This document shows positions 51,090 to 60,507 of a stretch of 64,000 nt of DNA, in pieces. The stretch's first letter is position 1. Each line of letters opens with the position of its first letter. This DNA is from Deltaproteobacteria bacterium (GTDB taxonomy: Bacteria > Myxococcota_A > UBA9042): the NCBI GenBank assembly GCA_020632665.1, contig JACKFC010000006.1, forward strand, positions 62,001 to 126,000. Reading direction: 5' to 3'. Made by a program: the position numbers and the translations under genes. The notes beneath the pieces are model-generated. The model ran no database searches and was not told where the DNA came from. It was given only the letters and a program-made list of their open reading frames with translations.

Positions 51090-51256
51090 TGCAGGCGGTC
51101 GGGCCGCGGCGGGTGCTGCTGACGGCCGGCAACCCGCGGACGGCGGCGCGGCGGCGCGAGGCGGGCGTCGCGGTCCTCGAGTTCGAGGGCCAGGAGCTCT
51201 GCGTGAAGGGCACCGGTGGGCCGACGTGCCTCTGCTTCGACCTCTGGCGTAGCTGA
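51090..51256 (+). pseudogene. Duplicated 3' end of the DDAH-like gene
   Basis: These 167 bases match 45229-45395 without gaps, with roughly a dozen substitutions. The frame encodes the last 54 residues with 50 identities, including TGGPTCLCFDL, and keeps its own TGA. It lacks the guanidine-binding and His motifs, so it cannot be an enzyme. It lies in the same orientation as the intact gene 5.7 kb upstream. The remaining bases of this 388-base gap (51024-51089 and 51257-51411) show no gene or recognised signal apart from GGGAG before the next ATG. Confidence 0.92.
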
Positions 51257-51411
51257 CCGAGGCCTCGTGGCCGTCGTCGGGCCGGAGTCGCGGCACCCCA
51301 GAACGCCGCCAACCTCCCCTCCAGGCGCGACTTCGAGGCCGCGATTGCAGTACCTTCGCGCCAGCCGAGCGCCGCGCCCCGTGCCCGCGCGTCCAGCCTG
51401 CGGGAGCTGCT

Positions 51412-54400
51412 ATGGATCCTCGAAACGAGCAGGACGAAGTCGGCCACGGCTCCGCAGCCGAAGAACGACAGGGGACGGCGCCCGCGGAGGCCAACCCGGA
51501 CGCCACCACGTCCACGGCACAGCGCGGTCCAGGCCAGGACGGCCAGCAATCGCCTGCCGGCCAACAAGGCGACCCCGGCGGCCGCCCCAGCAGCGACGCG
51601 GCCTATGGCGAGGCCACCCGCGACAAGGTCCGCGGCAGCGACTACCGCGGCGGCAAGGGCATCGTCGGCGCGGCGCCGCCGGGCGCCGGCTACGACCAGA
51701 CCAAGCGCGCCGTGCAGCCACCGCGCCCCCAGCAGGCGGCGCTGCCGACGGTCCCGGCCGCCTCGGTGCAAGACAAGATCATCGACCTGCTGTCCTATGG
51801 CTGGACCGATATCGTGGTGACCGACGCGGACGCCACCGAGGCCTTCCGGCTACTCTCGATCGTCAACGACAAGGCCCGCGTCTTCGCGGCGATGCGCGAC
51901 GCCGGCGTCTACGAGCGGCTGTGGGAAAACCTGCCGCGCGCCGCGATCACCGCGAATTTCCAGCGCACGCTCTCGGTCTACAAGGCGCTGCCCGAGGCCG
52001 AGAAGCTGAACCGGATGAGCGAGTTGCTCTCGATCGGGCTGACCGATTGGGCGGTCGACGAGCGCGAGCTCTGGCTGGTCATCGAGGTGCTCGACACGAT
52101 GAGCCCCGCCGGCCGCGCGACCTTCGTGCAGAAGGACGGCGGGGTCTGGTACGGCAAGCTGATGGGGGCGCAGATCCCCGACGCGCCGCCGCCGAACCAG
52201 GCCGCCGAGACCGAAGACAAGAGCTGGGTCGAGATGGCTGGCGACGCCATCGCAGCCGGTGGCGAATTCGTCCGCGACGTCGCTGCCGACCCCGGCGGCG
52301 CGCTGCGCGAGATCAAGCGCGGCGGCACCTTCGCGGTGAACCTCATCGTCGACGGCGAGGTCGACCTCGAATACGCGCAGGAGATGGCGGGCGGCAGCCT
52401 CGGCGGCATCACCCTCGACGAGTGCGCCGAGAATCAGGTCGATCTCGACCTGAACACCGACGAAGGTCACGCCGACGTCGCGATCGCCCAGCTCGGTATC
52501 GCCGCGATCGAGACCCAAGCCGGCGGGATGGCGATCCGCACCGGCGGTGGCAGCATCCGCGGCGTCCACGGCCAGCTGAAGTGGTCGACGGCGAAGGATT
52601 CGGCTTCCGGTGTTCGTCTGGAGATCCAGAGCCTCGCGCTGACCAACCTGCAGCTGACCAGCGACATGCTCGAGCTCGTGCTGCCGATGCTCGCGCTGCA
52701 AGCCGTCCGCGTCGCCGTCGAGAAGCCGCTCGCGCAGCAGGCAACGCCGACCTCGCCCGCCGAAGCCGCGATCCTCGCCGGACAAGAGCTCGTGCTGATG
52801 GTCGACGATTGGCTGCCGGCGATGTCGGCCCTCGGCACCGCGCCCGGTCAGGACCCCGAGACGCTCAGCCAGCGCGTCGCCGAGAGCTTCGGCGGTGCGA
52901 TGAACTACGAGCTGAGCCTCGGCGCGGCCGTGCTCTCCGGCCTGCGCTACAGCGAGCGCGGCGACGACGGCGAGATGCGCCAGGTCGCGGCCGTCGGCGA
53001 GGCCAAGATCTCTGGGATCAGCGCCAAGCTCGAGCACGGCGACAGCCTCGTCGTCCTCGGCCAGGAGCGCGACACCCTGCGCGACAAGGCCAAGACCGGC
53101 CGCCTCGGCGCCGCAGAGGCCGACCGCCTCGCCTTCCTCGACGCCGAGCTGCAGGCGCTGCAAGCGGTGCAGGCCCGCGCGACGGAGCTGCAGGCGAAGG
53201 ACAAGGCCGGCGGGCTCAGCCAAGAGGAGCGTGACGAGCTGACGACGGCGAACAACCGCCTGCGCACCGGCGTGGTCCACGTCCAAGCGCAGGTCGTCGA
53301 GGTCCGCGACGCCACCTATGAGGGCGACCACGTCGACCACGCCACGGTGCAAGGCGTCTCGGCCCGCGCCGCCAGCGCCGAGCTCGGCTTCAACGAGCAG
53401 ACCAGTGGCGAGCAGGCCGCCTCCGAGGCCAAGGCGCTGCGCAACGACGCCGACGCGCTCGACAGCGTCCTCGACCGCTCGCTGCGCGGCGCCGACGTCG
53501 CGCGCAGCAACGACAGGGCACGAGCGACCGAGCGCGCCGCCGAATCGAAAGCCGACGCCGACGCGAAGGCCAAGGCCCGCGCCGAGGCCGGCCTGCCGGA
53601 ACCGAGCGTGGCAGAAGGCATCGGCGCCAACGTCCGCGTCGACAACGCCGCGGTCGCCGGGGCGAACGTCCGCGGCGTCGCGGTCGACGCAGCCAGCGTG
53701 ACGAACCTCGACGCCCGCGCCGCCGAAGACGCCAGCGAGCTGCACCTCGGCGCCGCCGACCTGCGAGGCCTGCAAGGCAGCCACGCGGGCGCCGCCGGCA
53801 CGCTGCAGTCCGGTCACCTCGGCAACGTCTCGCTGCACCAGAACGCCAGCGACGTCGGCGGCTACGTCGGCGAGGCAAAGGTCGACGGGCTGCACGGCAC
53901 ACTCGACGACAAAACGATCGACCTCGGCAGCGCTGGCGTGCAGGGCGTCCGCGCCGACGTCGACCTCGCTGGCCAGCGGGCGCGCTCGGCTTCGATCGAC
54001 GCGCTCGCGGTGGACGCCGCGCGCCTCCGAGACGGCGACCGGACCACCGAGGCCGCCAGCCTCGACGCCAGCGGGCTGCGGGGGACGGGCATCAGCGACA
54101 AGGGCGCGGCGAGCGCCGACCTTGGCCACCTCGCGGTGGAGGGTGCGCGGTTCACCGACGGCACGACCAACGCCAGCGTGGGCAGCCTGCAGGTCGACGC
54201 CTTGCGCGGCCAGGGTCTGACCCGCGACGGCGCCGCGGGCGTGCAGATCGGCGGCGTCGCCGTGCGCGACGGCGCGCTGCGCAATGACGACGTCAGCCTG
54301 CGCACCGACAGCCTCGCCATCCACGACGCCAGCGGCACCGGCATCCACAGCCACGGCGCGGCCAGCGCGGCGTTCGGCAGTGTGCGTGCGACCAATACCG

Positions 54401-55827
54401 ATTTTGCCGAGGACGGGGTGACGGTCCACGCCGACGGGCTGCAGCTCGATGGCGTCGCCGGCAAGAACCTCGCCGCGGGCGGGCACGGCGACGTGACCGT
54501 GGACGCCCTCGGCGCGCAGGGCCTGCGTGGCGGAAAGGGCAGCGATCACGGCAGCGTCGACAGCCTCGCGGTGCAGGACATCCACGCCAACGTCGACGAT
54601 CGCGGCACGGTCGCCGGCTTCGGCGGCGCGCAGCTCGGTGGGATCCGCGGCAGCACGGGCACCGGCGCGGCGAAGAAGACGGCCTCGGTCGATGCCCTCA
54701 AACTCGGCGACAGCGCCGTCGCCCTCGATGACGACCACGTGCTGCAAGGCGCGCGCGTCGACGGCCTGAACGCCTCGCACATCCGGGCGCACCTGCTGCT
54801 GAACGCGAGCGCGGCGCAGGGCGGGAGCGCTGCGGCGCCGACGGCCTCGACCGGTGGCGCGCAGTCCGCCGCCGCGGCCGCGACGGGCGGTGGTTCCGCA
54901 CCCCGCGAGCAGATCCACGCCGACGCCCTCGCCAGCGCCAGCGGCACCTTCCGCGCCCACGTCCCGGTCGATTGGAAGCCGCTCTCGTGGCTCGGCGGCT
55001 ACGTCGGCACGATCGACATCAGCGCCAAGGCGAAGAACGGCCGCATCGACCTCGAAGACCTGCACATCAGCGGCGAAGGCCTGAGCGGATTCGCCGGCCG
55101 GGTCGGCTCGAGCATGCTGAAGATCGTCAAGGGCCGCGGCCTCGTCGCGCAGTTCTTGCTCTTCCGCTTCACCCTGATGGACGCCGCGGACTTCGGCGGA
55201 TTGCAGTCCGAGCGCGAAGGCGGCTCGCGCAAAGGATCGATCCTGCTGGAGAAGTTTGCGGAGTCGGTGCTCAACCCGAAGGTCGAACTCACCGACGAAG
55301 CGCACGCCGCGGTCGAGGACGCCCGCCGCCGCCACGGCAGCGACGAAGAGCCACGCACCGCGGGCGGGACCCGCCGCAATCGGCACGGCCGTGGCAACCG
55401 TCGCAATACCCGCCGCAACCGTCGCGAAGAGGCGCCGCCCAGCGACGTCGGCGCGCTCGAGCAGGCCGAGAAATACGTCGACGTCGGCCGCACGCAGGTC
55501 GACATCTCGGGGTTGAAGCTGGGCTCGGGTCTTGTCGGCACCGCCAGCGCCCACGCGACGTTGACCAACGACAGCGCGCAGGCCAATAGGTTCGAGCTGC
55601 ACACCACGCTGGGCAAGAGCGCGACGGCGAGCGCGCAGCGGATCGCCGCGAAGGACCTGCACGCCACCGACCCCGACGGCCGGCCCATCGACGCTGGGCG
55701 GCTGGGCATCGACGGGCTGCAGGTCGATGTGCTGCGGCCGCTCTCGGAGAACGCCGACGTGACGGTCGTGGTCGACGGGATGCAGGTCACGGCGATCCGC
55801 GTCGGCGACCAATCGCGCCTGCGCTGA
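51412..55827 (+). CDS. Large non-secreted repeat protein of unknown function
   Basis: The 1471-residue product starts at ATG 51412, five bases after GGGAG, and has no signal peptide. Residues 1-115 are polar and low-complexity. Two related helical units follow: IIDLLSYGWTDIVVTDADAT (from 123) and SELLSIGLTDWAVDERELWL (from 203). A mixed domain (~260-560) and a charged, probably coiled-coil stretch (~540-720) precede a repetitive region from ~736. Its centre (857-1065) is five tandem 42-residue repeats, likely a beta-solenoid. After ~1165 come a globular part, an Arg-rich stretch (TRRNRHGRGNRRNTRRNRRE) near 1325-1345, and a final beta-rich domain. The N-terminal helical units remind me of proteins near extracellular contractile injection systems, but no such structural genes are here. 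Confidence 0.75.
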   Translation: MDPRNEQDEVGHGSAAEERQGTAPAEANPDATTSTAQRGPGQDGQQSPAGQQGDPGGRPSSDAAYGEATRDKVRGSDYRGGKGIVGAAPPGAGYDQTKRAVQPPRPQQAALPTVPAASVQDKIIDLLSYGWTDIVVTDADATEAFRLLSIVNDKARVFAAMRDAGVYERLWENLPRAAITANFQRTLSVYKALPEAEKLNRMSELLSIGLTDWAVDERELWLVIEVLDTMSPAGRATFVQKDGGVWYGKLMGAQIPDAPPPNQAAETEDKSWVEMAGDAIAAGGEFVRDVAADPGGALREIKRGGTFAVNLIVDGEVDLEYAQEMAGGSLGGITLDECAENQVDLDLNTDEGHADVAIAQLGIAAIETQAGGMAIRTGGGSIRGVHGQLKWSTAKDSASGVRLEIQSLALTNLQLTSDMLELVLPMLALQAVRVAVEKPLAQQATPTSPAEAAILAGQELVLMVDDWLPAMSALGTAPGQDPETLSQRVAESFGGAMNYELSLGAAVLSGLRYSERGDDGEMRQVAAVGEAKISGISAKLEHGDSLVVLGQERDTLRDKAKTGRLGAAEADRLAFLDAELQALQAVQARATELQAKDKAGGLSQEERDELTTANNRLRTGVVHVQAQVVEVRDATYEGDHVDHATVQGVSARAASAELGFNEQTSGEQAASEAKALRNDADALDSVLDRSLRGADVARSNDRARATERAAESKADADAKAKARAEAGLPEPSVAEGIGANVRVDNAAVAGANVRGVAVDAASVTNLDARAAEDASELHLGAADLRGLQGSHAGAAGTLQSGHLGNVSLHQNASDVGGYVGEAKVDGLHGTLDDKTIDLGSAGVQGVRADVDLAGQRARSASIDALAVDAARLRDGDRTTEAASLDASGLRGTGISDKGAASADLGHLAVEGARFTDGTTNASVGSLQVDALRGQGLTRDGAAGVQIGGVAVRDGALRNDDVSLRTDSLAIHDASGTGIHSHGAASAAFGSVRATNTDFAEDGVTVHADGLQLDGVAGKNLAAGGHGDVTVDALGAQGLRGGKGSDHGSVDSLAVQDIHANVDDRGTVAGFGGAQLGGIRGSTGTGAAKKTASVDALKLGDSAVALDDDHVLQGARVDGLNASHIRAHLLLNASAAQGGSAAAPTASTGGAQSAAAAATGGGSAPREQIHADALASASGTFRAHVPVDWKPLSWLGGYVGTIDISAKAKNGRIDLEDLHISGEGLSGFAGRVGSSMLKIVKGRGLVAQFLLFRFTLMDAADFGGLQSEREGGSRKGSILLEKFAESVLNPKVELTDEAHAAVEDARRRHGSDEEPRTAGGTRRNRHGRGNRRNTRRNRREEAPPSDVGALEQAEKYVDVGRTQVDISGLKLGSGLVGTASAHATLTNDSAQANRFELHTTLGKSATASAQRIAAKDLHATDPDGRPIDAGRLGIDGLQVDVLRPLSENADVTVVVDGMQVTAIRVGDQSRLR
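53980..54606 (+). repeat. Five 126-bp coding repeats (42 residues each)
   Basis: Residues 857-898, 899-940, 941-982 and 983-1024 are exactly 42 long and 1025-1065 is 41. Alignment anchors are ASIDALAVDAARLRDGD, SADLGHLAVEGARFTDGT, GVQIGGVAVRDGALRNDD and SAAFGSVRATNTDFAEDG. A hydrophobic alternate-residue pattern and a Gly at each unit end suggest stacked beta-coils. Less regular units flank both sides. Confidence 0.8.
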
Positions 55828-55898
55828 GCCCGCGCGAGACAGCTGTGCACGGCCTCGAGACGTAGCCGCTGCCGCCGCATGGTGGCAAACTCGCCGCG

Positions 55899-58583
55899 AT
55901 GACAGCCCCCGACCCCAGCCTCGCCCGCGACAACGACGCCGTCTCGGCCGATACGATGGACTCCGGCGAGGTCGCCGAGACGCTGGCCAGCGACGACGCG
56001 CGCGCGCCGACCCAGCAGCTCGGGCCCTTCGTCCTGCGCGGCGAGCTCGGCCGCGGCGGGATGGGCAGCGTGCACCGCGCGCTGGATACGCGGCTCGGGC
56101 GCGAGGTCGCGCTCAAGCTCTTGCCGCCCGAGCTCGGCCGCGACGCCGTGCGGCGGGAGCGCTTCTTCCGCGAGGCGCGCGCTGCCGCGGCGTGCGCGCA
56201 CCGCAGCATCGCGACCGTCTTCGAGGTCGGCGAGACCGAAGGGCAGCTCTGGCTGGCGATGGAGCTGCTCGAAGGCGGTACGTTGCGTAGCGAGATCCGC
56301 GCGCCCAGCCGCCCGATCGAGGACGTGATCGCGACGCTCCGCGACCTCTGCGCCGGGCTGGCGGCGGCACATGGCCGTGGCATCGTCCACCGCGACCTGA
56401 AGCCGGACAACGTGATGCGCACCTCGGACGGCGAGCTGCGGGTGGTCGACTTCGGCCTCGCCCGCGCCCTCGCCAGCGACGAGGACGCGGCGCAGATCCA
56501 ATCCGACGAGGCCGGCGTCCCGCTCACCGGCGAGGGCCAGGTTTTGGGCACGCCGGGCTATATGGCGCCGGAACAAGCGATGGGACGGAGCGTCGACGCG
56601 CGGGCCGACGTCTTCGCGGTCGGCGTCATCGCCTTCGAGCTGCTCGCCGGCCGCTCGCCGTGGCCCCCCGGCGGCAGCGCGATGGAGCGCATCGTCATCG
56701 CCGCGCAGCGCCCGCCGGCGGACCTCGCGACGTTGCGCCCGGATACGCCGCCCGAGCTGCTGGCCTGGGTCGAACGCGCGCTGGCGAAGGCGCCGGGCCA
56801 ACGCTTCGCCGATGGTGCCGAGGCGCTCGCCGCGCTGCCGAGCGGCGTCGGTATCAGTCGGGAGCTGCCGACAGCGCAGGTCGGGGCAGCCGAGCCACCG
56901 CCGCCGGAGCCAGCGCAGCGCGGCGAGCGTCGGTCCTTCGGCAGGCGTTGGTTGGTCGGCCTGCTCGCTGCGATGGCGGCGCTGCTGCTGATCGGCGGGG
57001 TCTTGCTGCGTGACGGCCGGCCGGAGCGGCTGCGCGGTCTGCCCGACCTCGGCGGCGGCGCGGCTGCGCAGGCAGCGGTGGAGCGCGCCTTCGAGGCGTG
57101 GTACCGGCTCGAGCCGGTGCGGGCCCTGGCCGAGCTCGAGGCGGCGCGCGCGGCCGGGGCGGATGCGCCGCTGCTCGACGTCTTCGTTGCGCTGAACCGG
57201 CTGCGCGTCTCGCAGGAGATCCGCTTGGCCAGCACCATCGCCGACGCCGTGGCCCGCGCCGCCGCCGATCAGCCAGCGCAGCTCGCGCTCCTGCGCTTCC
57301 TCGACGCGCGCTTCAACGGCAATGCCGAGGGCGAACGCCAGATCGCGGCGTTCGAGGCCTTTGCGAAAGAGAGTGGCGACAACTACGCGCTGCGGCTGAT
57401 CGCGCTGCATTTCGTCGGTGAAGCAGCCGCCGACCTCCGGCTGCAGCAACTCCAGGCGCTGCGCGAGCGCGACCCGGCGCCGCTGCTGCTCGACGAGCTC
57501 CAGCTCCGTGGGCTGATCGAGGCAGGTCGCGCCGACGAGGTGCTGGCGTGGGGCGAGAAGCTGCGCGCGGCTGGGCGGCTGCACCCCTGGCTGCTCGAAC
57601 CGCAAGCCGAGGCGATGATGATGCTGGGCCGCCGAGACGAGGCCCGGCGACTGTGGAACGAGCTCCTCCGCGTCGACTCGGGCCAACACGAAGCGCGCGG
57701 TGGGCTGCTGGCGCTGGCGCTCGACGACGGCGACGACGCCACGATGCAGGTCCACGAGACCGCCCTGCTCGCCGCCTCGACGCCCCGGACCGTGGCGGCG
57801 CTGACGCTCTACCGCCACGTGATTCGCCTCGGCGTGCGCGGCCGGTTGAAGCGCTTGATCGGCGTACTCGACCGCTTCTGCGCTACCGCGATCGACGACG
57901 AGGCCGCAGCGATCCTAATAACCACCGCCGCTGCGCCGGTGCTCGGCTTCGGCCATCCGCCGACGGTGCAGGCCTGGCGACGCCTGGTCGACCGTGCCGG
58001 ACGCGCGCCGGGCCAGTCGCAGGGCGCGATGCAGACGATGCGCTTGCTCGCCAACTTCACCGAGACCGGGCCGGCGCTGCGCGTTCCTGGCGAGGCGACC
58101 GCGACGCTGAACGCTGCCATCGCGACGACCGAGGCCGAGCATGAAGCCGGCACCATCGACGACGAGACCTATGGCGTCGACCGCGCCCGCCTGGCTTTGG
58201 CCGCCGGCGATCTCACCCGCGCCGAGGCGCTGCTGGCCCGCTTGAGTGAGGCGCCGAGCAGCCCGCTGCGACGCGACTACGTGGTCCCGACCCTCGGGCT
58301 CGACGTCGCCGTCGCCAAGGGCGAGCGAGACCAGGCGCTGGCGCTGGCGGGAGCGCTCTGGCAGCGGCGGGATGCTTGCCTCTCTGCCGCCGGCGCGCTC
58401 GATCAGACCTGCCGCATCCAGCTGGCGCGGGCCCGGGTCCGGCAGCGCTGGCTCGACGGCGACGCGAAGCAGGCCCGGACCGACCTGCAGACGCTGCTGC
58501 CGGGCGCCGACGCCGACCTCGTCGACTGGCTCCTGGCCCCCGAGGCGCGCTATCGCTGGGAGCGTGTGGGCAGCAAACCCTGA
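55899..58583 (+). CDS. Transmembrane Ser/Thr protein kinase with C-terminal TPR-like region
   Basis: The 894-residue protein has a Pkn-type kinase domain (about 43-315): the glycine loop GELGRGGMGSVHRA, Lys73 in VALKLLP, HRDLKPDN with Asp166, DFG at 184-186 and GTPGYMAPEQAMG. All catalytic residues are present. One transmembrane helix (351-370) follows. The outer or distal ~520 residues are Ala/Leu/Arg-rich helical repeats resembling TPR or similar superhelices, with no recognised ligand-binding domain. Such kinases are abundant in Myxococcota. It is preceded by the repeat protein in the same direction, about 70 bases away. Confidence 0.93.
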   Translation: MTAPDPSLARDNDAVSADTMDSGEVAETLASDDARAPTQQLGPFVLRGELGRGGMGSVHRALDTRLGREVALKLLPPELGRDAVRRERFFREARAAAACAHRSIATVFEVGETEGQLWLAMELLEGGTLRSEIRAPSRPIEDVIATLRDLCAGLAAAHGRGIVHRDLKPDNVMRTSDGELRVVDFGLARALASDEDAAQIQSDEAGVPLTGEGQVLGTPGYMAPEQAMGRSVDARADVFAVGVIAFELLAGRSPWPPGGSAMERIVIAAQRPPADLATLRPDTPPELLAWVERALAKAPGQRFADGAEALAALPSGVGISRELPTAQVGAAEPPPPEPAQRGERRSFGRRWLVGLLAAMAALLLIGGVLLRDGRPERLRGLPDLGGGAAAQAAVERAFEAWYRLEPVRALAELEAARAAGADAPLLDVFVALNRLRVSQEIRLASTIADAVARAAADQPAQLALLRFLDARFNGNAEGERQIAAFEAFAKESGDNYALRLIALHFVGEAAADLRLQQLQALRERDPAPLLLDELQLRGLIEAGRADEVLAWGEKLRAAGRLHPWLLEPQAEAMMMLGRRDEARRLWNELLRVDSGQHEARGGLLALALDDGDDATMQVHETALLAASTPRTVAALTLYRHVIRLGVRGRLKRLIGVLDRFCATAIDDEAAAILITTAAAPVLGFGHPPTVQAWRRLVDRAGRAPGQSQGAMQTMRLLANFTETGPALRVPGEATATLNAAIATTEAEHEAGTIDDETYGVDRARLALAAGDLTRAEALLARLSEAPSSPLRRDYVVPTLGLDVAVAKGERDQALALAGALWQRRDACLSAAGALDQTCRIQLARARVRQRWLDGDAKQARTDLQTLLPGADADLVDWLLAPEARYRWERVGSKP

Positions 58584-58645
58584 TCGGAACCGGCATGGTC
58601 GCCTCGCCACCGCGGTGGCAGACTCGGCGCGAGGAGGCCATCCAC

Positions 58646-59665
58646 GTGAACCGAACACCGTTGCTCATCCTGCTGCTCACCGTCCTGCTGCTCGGCTCGG
58701 GCTGCGGCAGCGACGCGGCGAACACAAACTCCAGCACCGACGCGAGCACCGGCGACGCACTGACCGACGCGACGACAGACGCGACGAGCGATGCGACGAA
58801 GACGCCAGATCCCGAGCAATTGCGCGTTCTGAACTACAACGTGATGTGCTCGATCTGCAAGAACTCCGACCACCCCGAATGGGAGCAGGACTTCGTCAAG
58901 CGGGCGCCCTGGCTGCGCGATGTGCTGCAGCGCCACGACGCCGACCTGATCGGCGTGCAGGAACTCCAAGCGATCGGCATGAAGGAAGGCGATCCCGACG
59001 AATTCAGCCAGATCCTGCCCGATGGCTACGAGACGTCGTATTACCGCCACCAACCCGGTGACCTGCTCGAGCTCGACTACCCGGACGCGGCCATCGCCTG
59101 GCGCAAGACCCGCTTCGCAGGCCTAGAGAACGGCGCGTTCTGGCTCTCGCCGACGCCGGAAAAGGCGTTCTCGACCGGCTTCGCCAAGGGTGGGCAGCTG
59201 CCGCGGCTGGTGTATTGGGTCCGGCTGCAGGACACCCTCTCGGACCGCGAGCTGATTTTGGTCAACACGCACTTCGACAACAACACCCCGAGCCAGGAGA
59301 AGAGCGCGCCGCTGCTGCTCGAGCGCCTGGTGCCCTTGGCGGCCAAGGCCCCGCTCGTCGTGGTCGGCGACTTCAACACCCGCCCGGGCCACCCGGCGTA
59401 CGAGGCGCTGGTCGGCGGCACGCCGAAGCTCACCGATACCTACGGCCTGGCCGAAGGCAGCAAGACGCCCGAGGAAGTCGTCGTCAGCAACGTCAGCCCG
59501 CCGCCGGTGTGGGACGTGACCGACCGGATCGACCACGTGCTCTTCCACGGTGGCTTCGAGGTGCTGCAGTGGCGCGTCGACCTGTGGCGCTACGGCAGCC
59601 AGCAACAAGCCCCCTCGGACCACCCTGGCGCCGTCGTCGTCGACCTGCGCTGGCCCAAGCCGTGA
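58646..59665 (+). CDS. Lipoprotein of the endonuclease/exonuclease/phosphatase family
   Basis: The 339-residue product starts at GTG 58646, eight bases after GAGGAGG. The lipobox is LLGSGC (Cys20), followed by a Thr/Asp/Ala linker to ~55. The DNase I-like fold is shown by RVLNYNVMC, LIGVQELQ (metal-binding Glu), ILVNTHFDNN (His), VVGDFNTRPGH and the C-terminal SDHPGAVVVDL. It is a metal-dependent phosphodiesterase or phosphomonoesterase located at the membrane or surface. The substrate could be nucleic acid, inositol phosphate or a lipid headgroup. Its stop overlaps the next gene (GTGA). Confidence 0.9.
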   Translation: MNRTPLLILLLTVLLLGSGCGSDAANTNSSTDASTGDALTDATTDATSDATKTPDPEQLRVLNYNVMCSICKNSDHPEWEQDFVKRAPWLRDVLQRHDADLIGVQELQAIGMKEGDPDEFSQILPDGYETSYYRHQPGDLLELDYPDAAIAWRKTRFAGLENGAFWLSPTPEKAFSTGFAKGGQLPRLVYWVRLQDTLSDRELILVNTHFDNNTPSQEKSAPLLLERLVPLAAKAPLVVVGDFNTRPGHPAYEALVGGTPKLTDTYGLAEGSKTPEEVVVSNVSPPPVWDVTDRIDHVLFHGGFEVLQWRVDLWRYGSQQQAPSDHPGAVVVDLRWPKP

Positions 59666-60426
59666 CCGACGGCAAGCAGGCCGGCCGCAGCGGCGGCAGG
59701 CGCCGCGGCGTCGTGGGCCCTGGCGCCGATGCCCCCTCGCTGCGCCCGCTCGACGCCTTGGTCGTGGTGCTGGTGGAGACCGACGGCGCCGGCAACGCGG
59801 GCAGCGTCGCCCGGCTCTGCGGCAATTTCGGCGTCGAGCTGCGGCTGGTGCGACCGAATTGCGCGCTGCATTCGCGCGAGGCGCTGCGCATGGCGCATCC
59901 GCGCGAGGCGACGCTGGAGCAGGCCGAGCCATTCGGCACGCTGGCCGAGGCCCTGCACGATTGCGACTTCAGCCTCGGCACCTCGGGCAAGATCCGCGAC
60001 GCGCTGGCCGCGGAACCGCTCGATATCCAGCGCGCCGCCCTGCTCTTCCCCGCCCCGGGCGCCCGCCTCGGCCTGGTCTTCGGCAACGAGCGGGTCGGCC
60101 TCGCGGCGGAGGACGCCGCGCGCTGCGACCGCACCCTGCGCCTGCCGACGCCCGGCCCGGTCGAGAGCTTCAACCTCGCGTCGGCGGTCGCCGTCACCCT
60201 CACGCTCTTCGCCGAGGCGACGCGCGGCGAGGTCGCGGGCCGCGCGCCGACGGGCGATCGGGCGAAGCTCTTGCGCGCTTTGGTCACGCTCGCCGAGCGG
60301 CGCGGCGCGCGCAGCCTGAGCGAAGGGCGGTTGGCGGAGATCGTCGGCAAGATGGATCTCTCTGCCCGCGACATCACCTTGCTGCTACAACTGCTGGACG
60401 GGCCGCGAACGCCGCCCGACCCGTAG
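59662..60426 (+). CDS. SpoU/TrmH-family RNA methyltransferase (TrmJ-like)
   Basis: The 254-residue protein has the three motifs of the SPOUT knotted fold: VLVETDGAGNAGSVARLCGN, LGLVFGNERVGLAAED, and PVESFNLASAVAVTL. The order and length fit the TrmJ branch, which methylates the 2'-O of tRNA position 32, but other tRNA or rRNA targets are possible. A basic N-terminal stretch precedes the domain. GTG 59662 overlaps the preceding stop by four bases. Confidence 0.88.
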   Translation: MTDGKQAGRSGGRRRGVVGPGADAPSLRPLDALVVVLVETDGAGNAGSVARLCGNFGVELRLVRPNCALHSREALRMAHPREATLEQAEPFGTLAEALHDCDFSLGTSGKIRDALAAEPLDIQRAALLFPAPGARLGLVFGNERVGLAAEDAARCDRTLRLPTPGPVESFNLASAVAVTLTLFAEATRGEVAGRAPTGDRAKLLRALVTLAERRGARSLSEGRLAEIVGKMDLSARDITLLLQLLDGPRTPPDP

Positions 60427-60507
60427 CGACGCGACAAACCCTGGCGATGCTTCGCGGAATCCGGCACGGTGCCGAGAGCGACACGCCAGCTTCGAGTGGA
60501 GAACGCC

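Noticed and set aside
51089..51256. A 56-codon gene starting at GTG 51089
   Set aside because: It is a duplicated gene end without a ribosome site, and it lacks the catalytic motifs other than the terminal Cys.
45396..51256. An integrative element with its own integrase
   Set aside because: No tyrosine or serine recombinase, relaxase or transposase motif was found in this block or in 19308-32129.
51850..55812. A 1320-codon minus-strand open frame opposite the repeat protein
   Set aside because: The plus-strand frame has a ribosome site, regular 42-residue repeats and sensible composition; the minus frame mirrors its codon bias.
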